A stretch of DNA of 6,168 bases from an uncultured Anaplasmataceae bacterium (GTDB lineage: Bacteria; Pseudomonadota; Alphaproteobacteria; Rickettsiales; CAIPFW01). Below the pieces are notes generated by a model. The model ran no database searches, was not told where the DNA came from, and saw nothing but the letters and a program-made list of their open reading frames with translations. Positions 6,047 through 6,168 of this stretch are shown here, piece by piece. The first letter of the stretch is position 1. Each line of letters starts with the position of its first letter. The position numbers were made by a program, and so were the translations under genes. The stretch is taken from positions 1-6,168 of the forward strand of contig CAIPFW010000075.1 of assembly GCA_903864455.1 (NCBI GenBank). Direction: 5' to 3'.

Positions 6047-6168
6047 CGTGAAAAGCGCAATTGCACTGAAAAACTTTTTATATAATTTATCGCTTTGTTT
6101 TAATAATGATTTGAAGAAGCATTAAAACTTCCTTTAGGTAGAGAAATTGATAAATCAGTATTGTAAGC
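6047..6168 (-). pseudogene. pccA: Upstream part of pccA with apparent -1 frameshift, 5'-partial
   Basis: The frame of the biotin domain runs upstream to 6121, where TAA (6122-6124) blocks it. A second minus-strand frame is open from the window edge at 6168 down to 6103. Its translation (YNTDLSISLPKGSFNA) loosely resembles the T-(D/N)-F-I-x-E-E-(Y/F)-P-x-G-F element near the end of the biotin carboxylase region of PccA. The two frames overlap at 6103-6121, and joining them needs a -1 shift there, or one missing base in the sequence. This suggests a disrupted or erroneously read pccA. I see no classical slippery heptamer in the overlap. The match of the upstream piece is short, so this is a moderate-confidence call. 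Confidence 0.5.

Noticed and set aside
1..6168. UGA as a sense codon
   Set aside because: UGA ends mnhC, the GS-like gene and the biotin domain at expected positions, and Trp is encoded by UGG in several genes.

Overview
The window is AT-rich bacterial DNA with compact, mostly intact housekeeping genes. The organism is most likely an alphaproteobacterial intracellular symbiont of the Rickettsiales. I infer this from the base composition, the SHMT sequence style ([14 protein letters not shown]), and the combination of an Mrp-type antiporter subunit with a propionyl-CoA carboxylase biotin domain. A genus cannot be assigned from the sequence alone. The standard code seems to apply: UGA ends mnhC, the GS-like gene and the biotin-carrier domain at sensible places, and Trp is read from UGG.

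Left part, plus strand (1-1159): the 3' end of mnhC (Na+/H+ antiporter subunit C, entering from outside the window), followed after one base by a 263-residue glutamine-synthetase-like protein. The latter keeps several GS catalytic motifs but lacks the N-terminal beta-grasp domain, the glutamate-flap segment and the usual C-terminal end. It converges on a minus-strand gene (1171-1947) for an unrecognised cysteine-containing exported protein.

Middle, minus strand (2038-4146): glyA then truA, 12 bases apart and probably one operon. A good sigma70-type promoter lies upstream of glyA, with two small inverted repeats across it. An 11-bp perfect hairpin sits at the truA stop codon. glyA supplies one-carbon units and glycine; truA modifies tRNA.

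Right part: diverging from glyA, a perfect consensus promoter (TTGACA-17-TATAAT) drives an unrecognised two-span membrane protein, best started at ATG 4317. Its frame ends in TGA at 5163 but stays open for 94 more codons to 5450, so this may be one gene split by a nonsense codon. Two bases further on, the minus-strand C-terminal end of the propionyl-CoA carboxylase alpha subunit (biotin domain) ends. Upstream, at the window edge, the pccA frame appears broken by a -1 shift between 6103 and 6121.

I see no tRNA, rRNA, CRISPR array, insertion sequence or phage gene. No stretch over 300 bases lacks a gene candidate. The least ordinary items are the reduced GS-like protein coupled to mnhC, the two unrecognised membrane/export genes, and the two interrupted reading frames at the right end.
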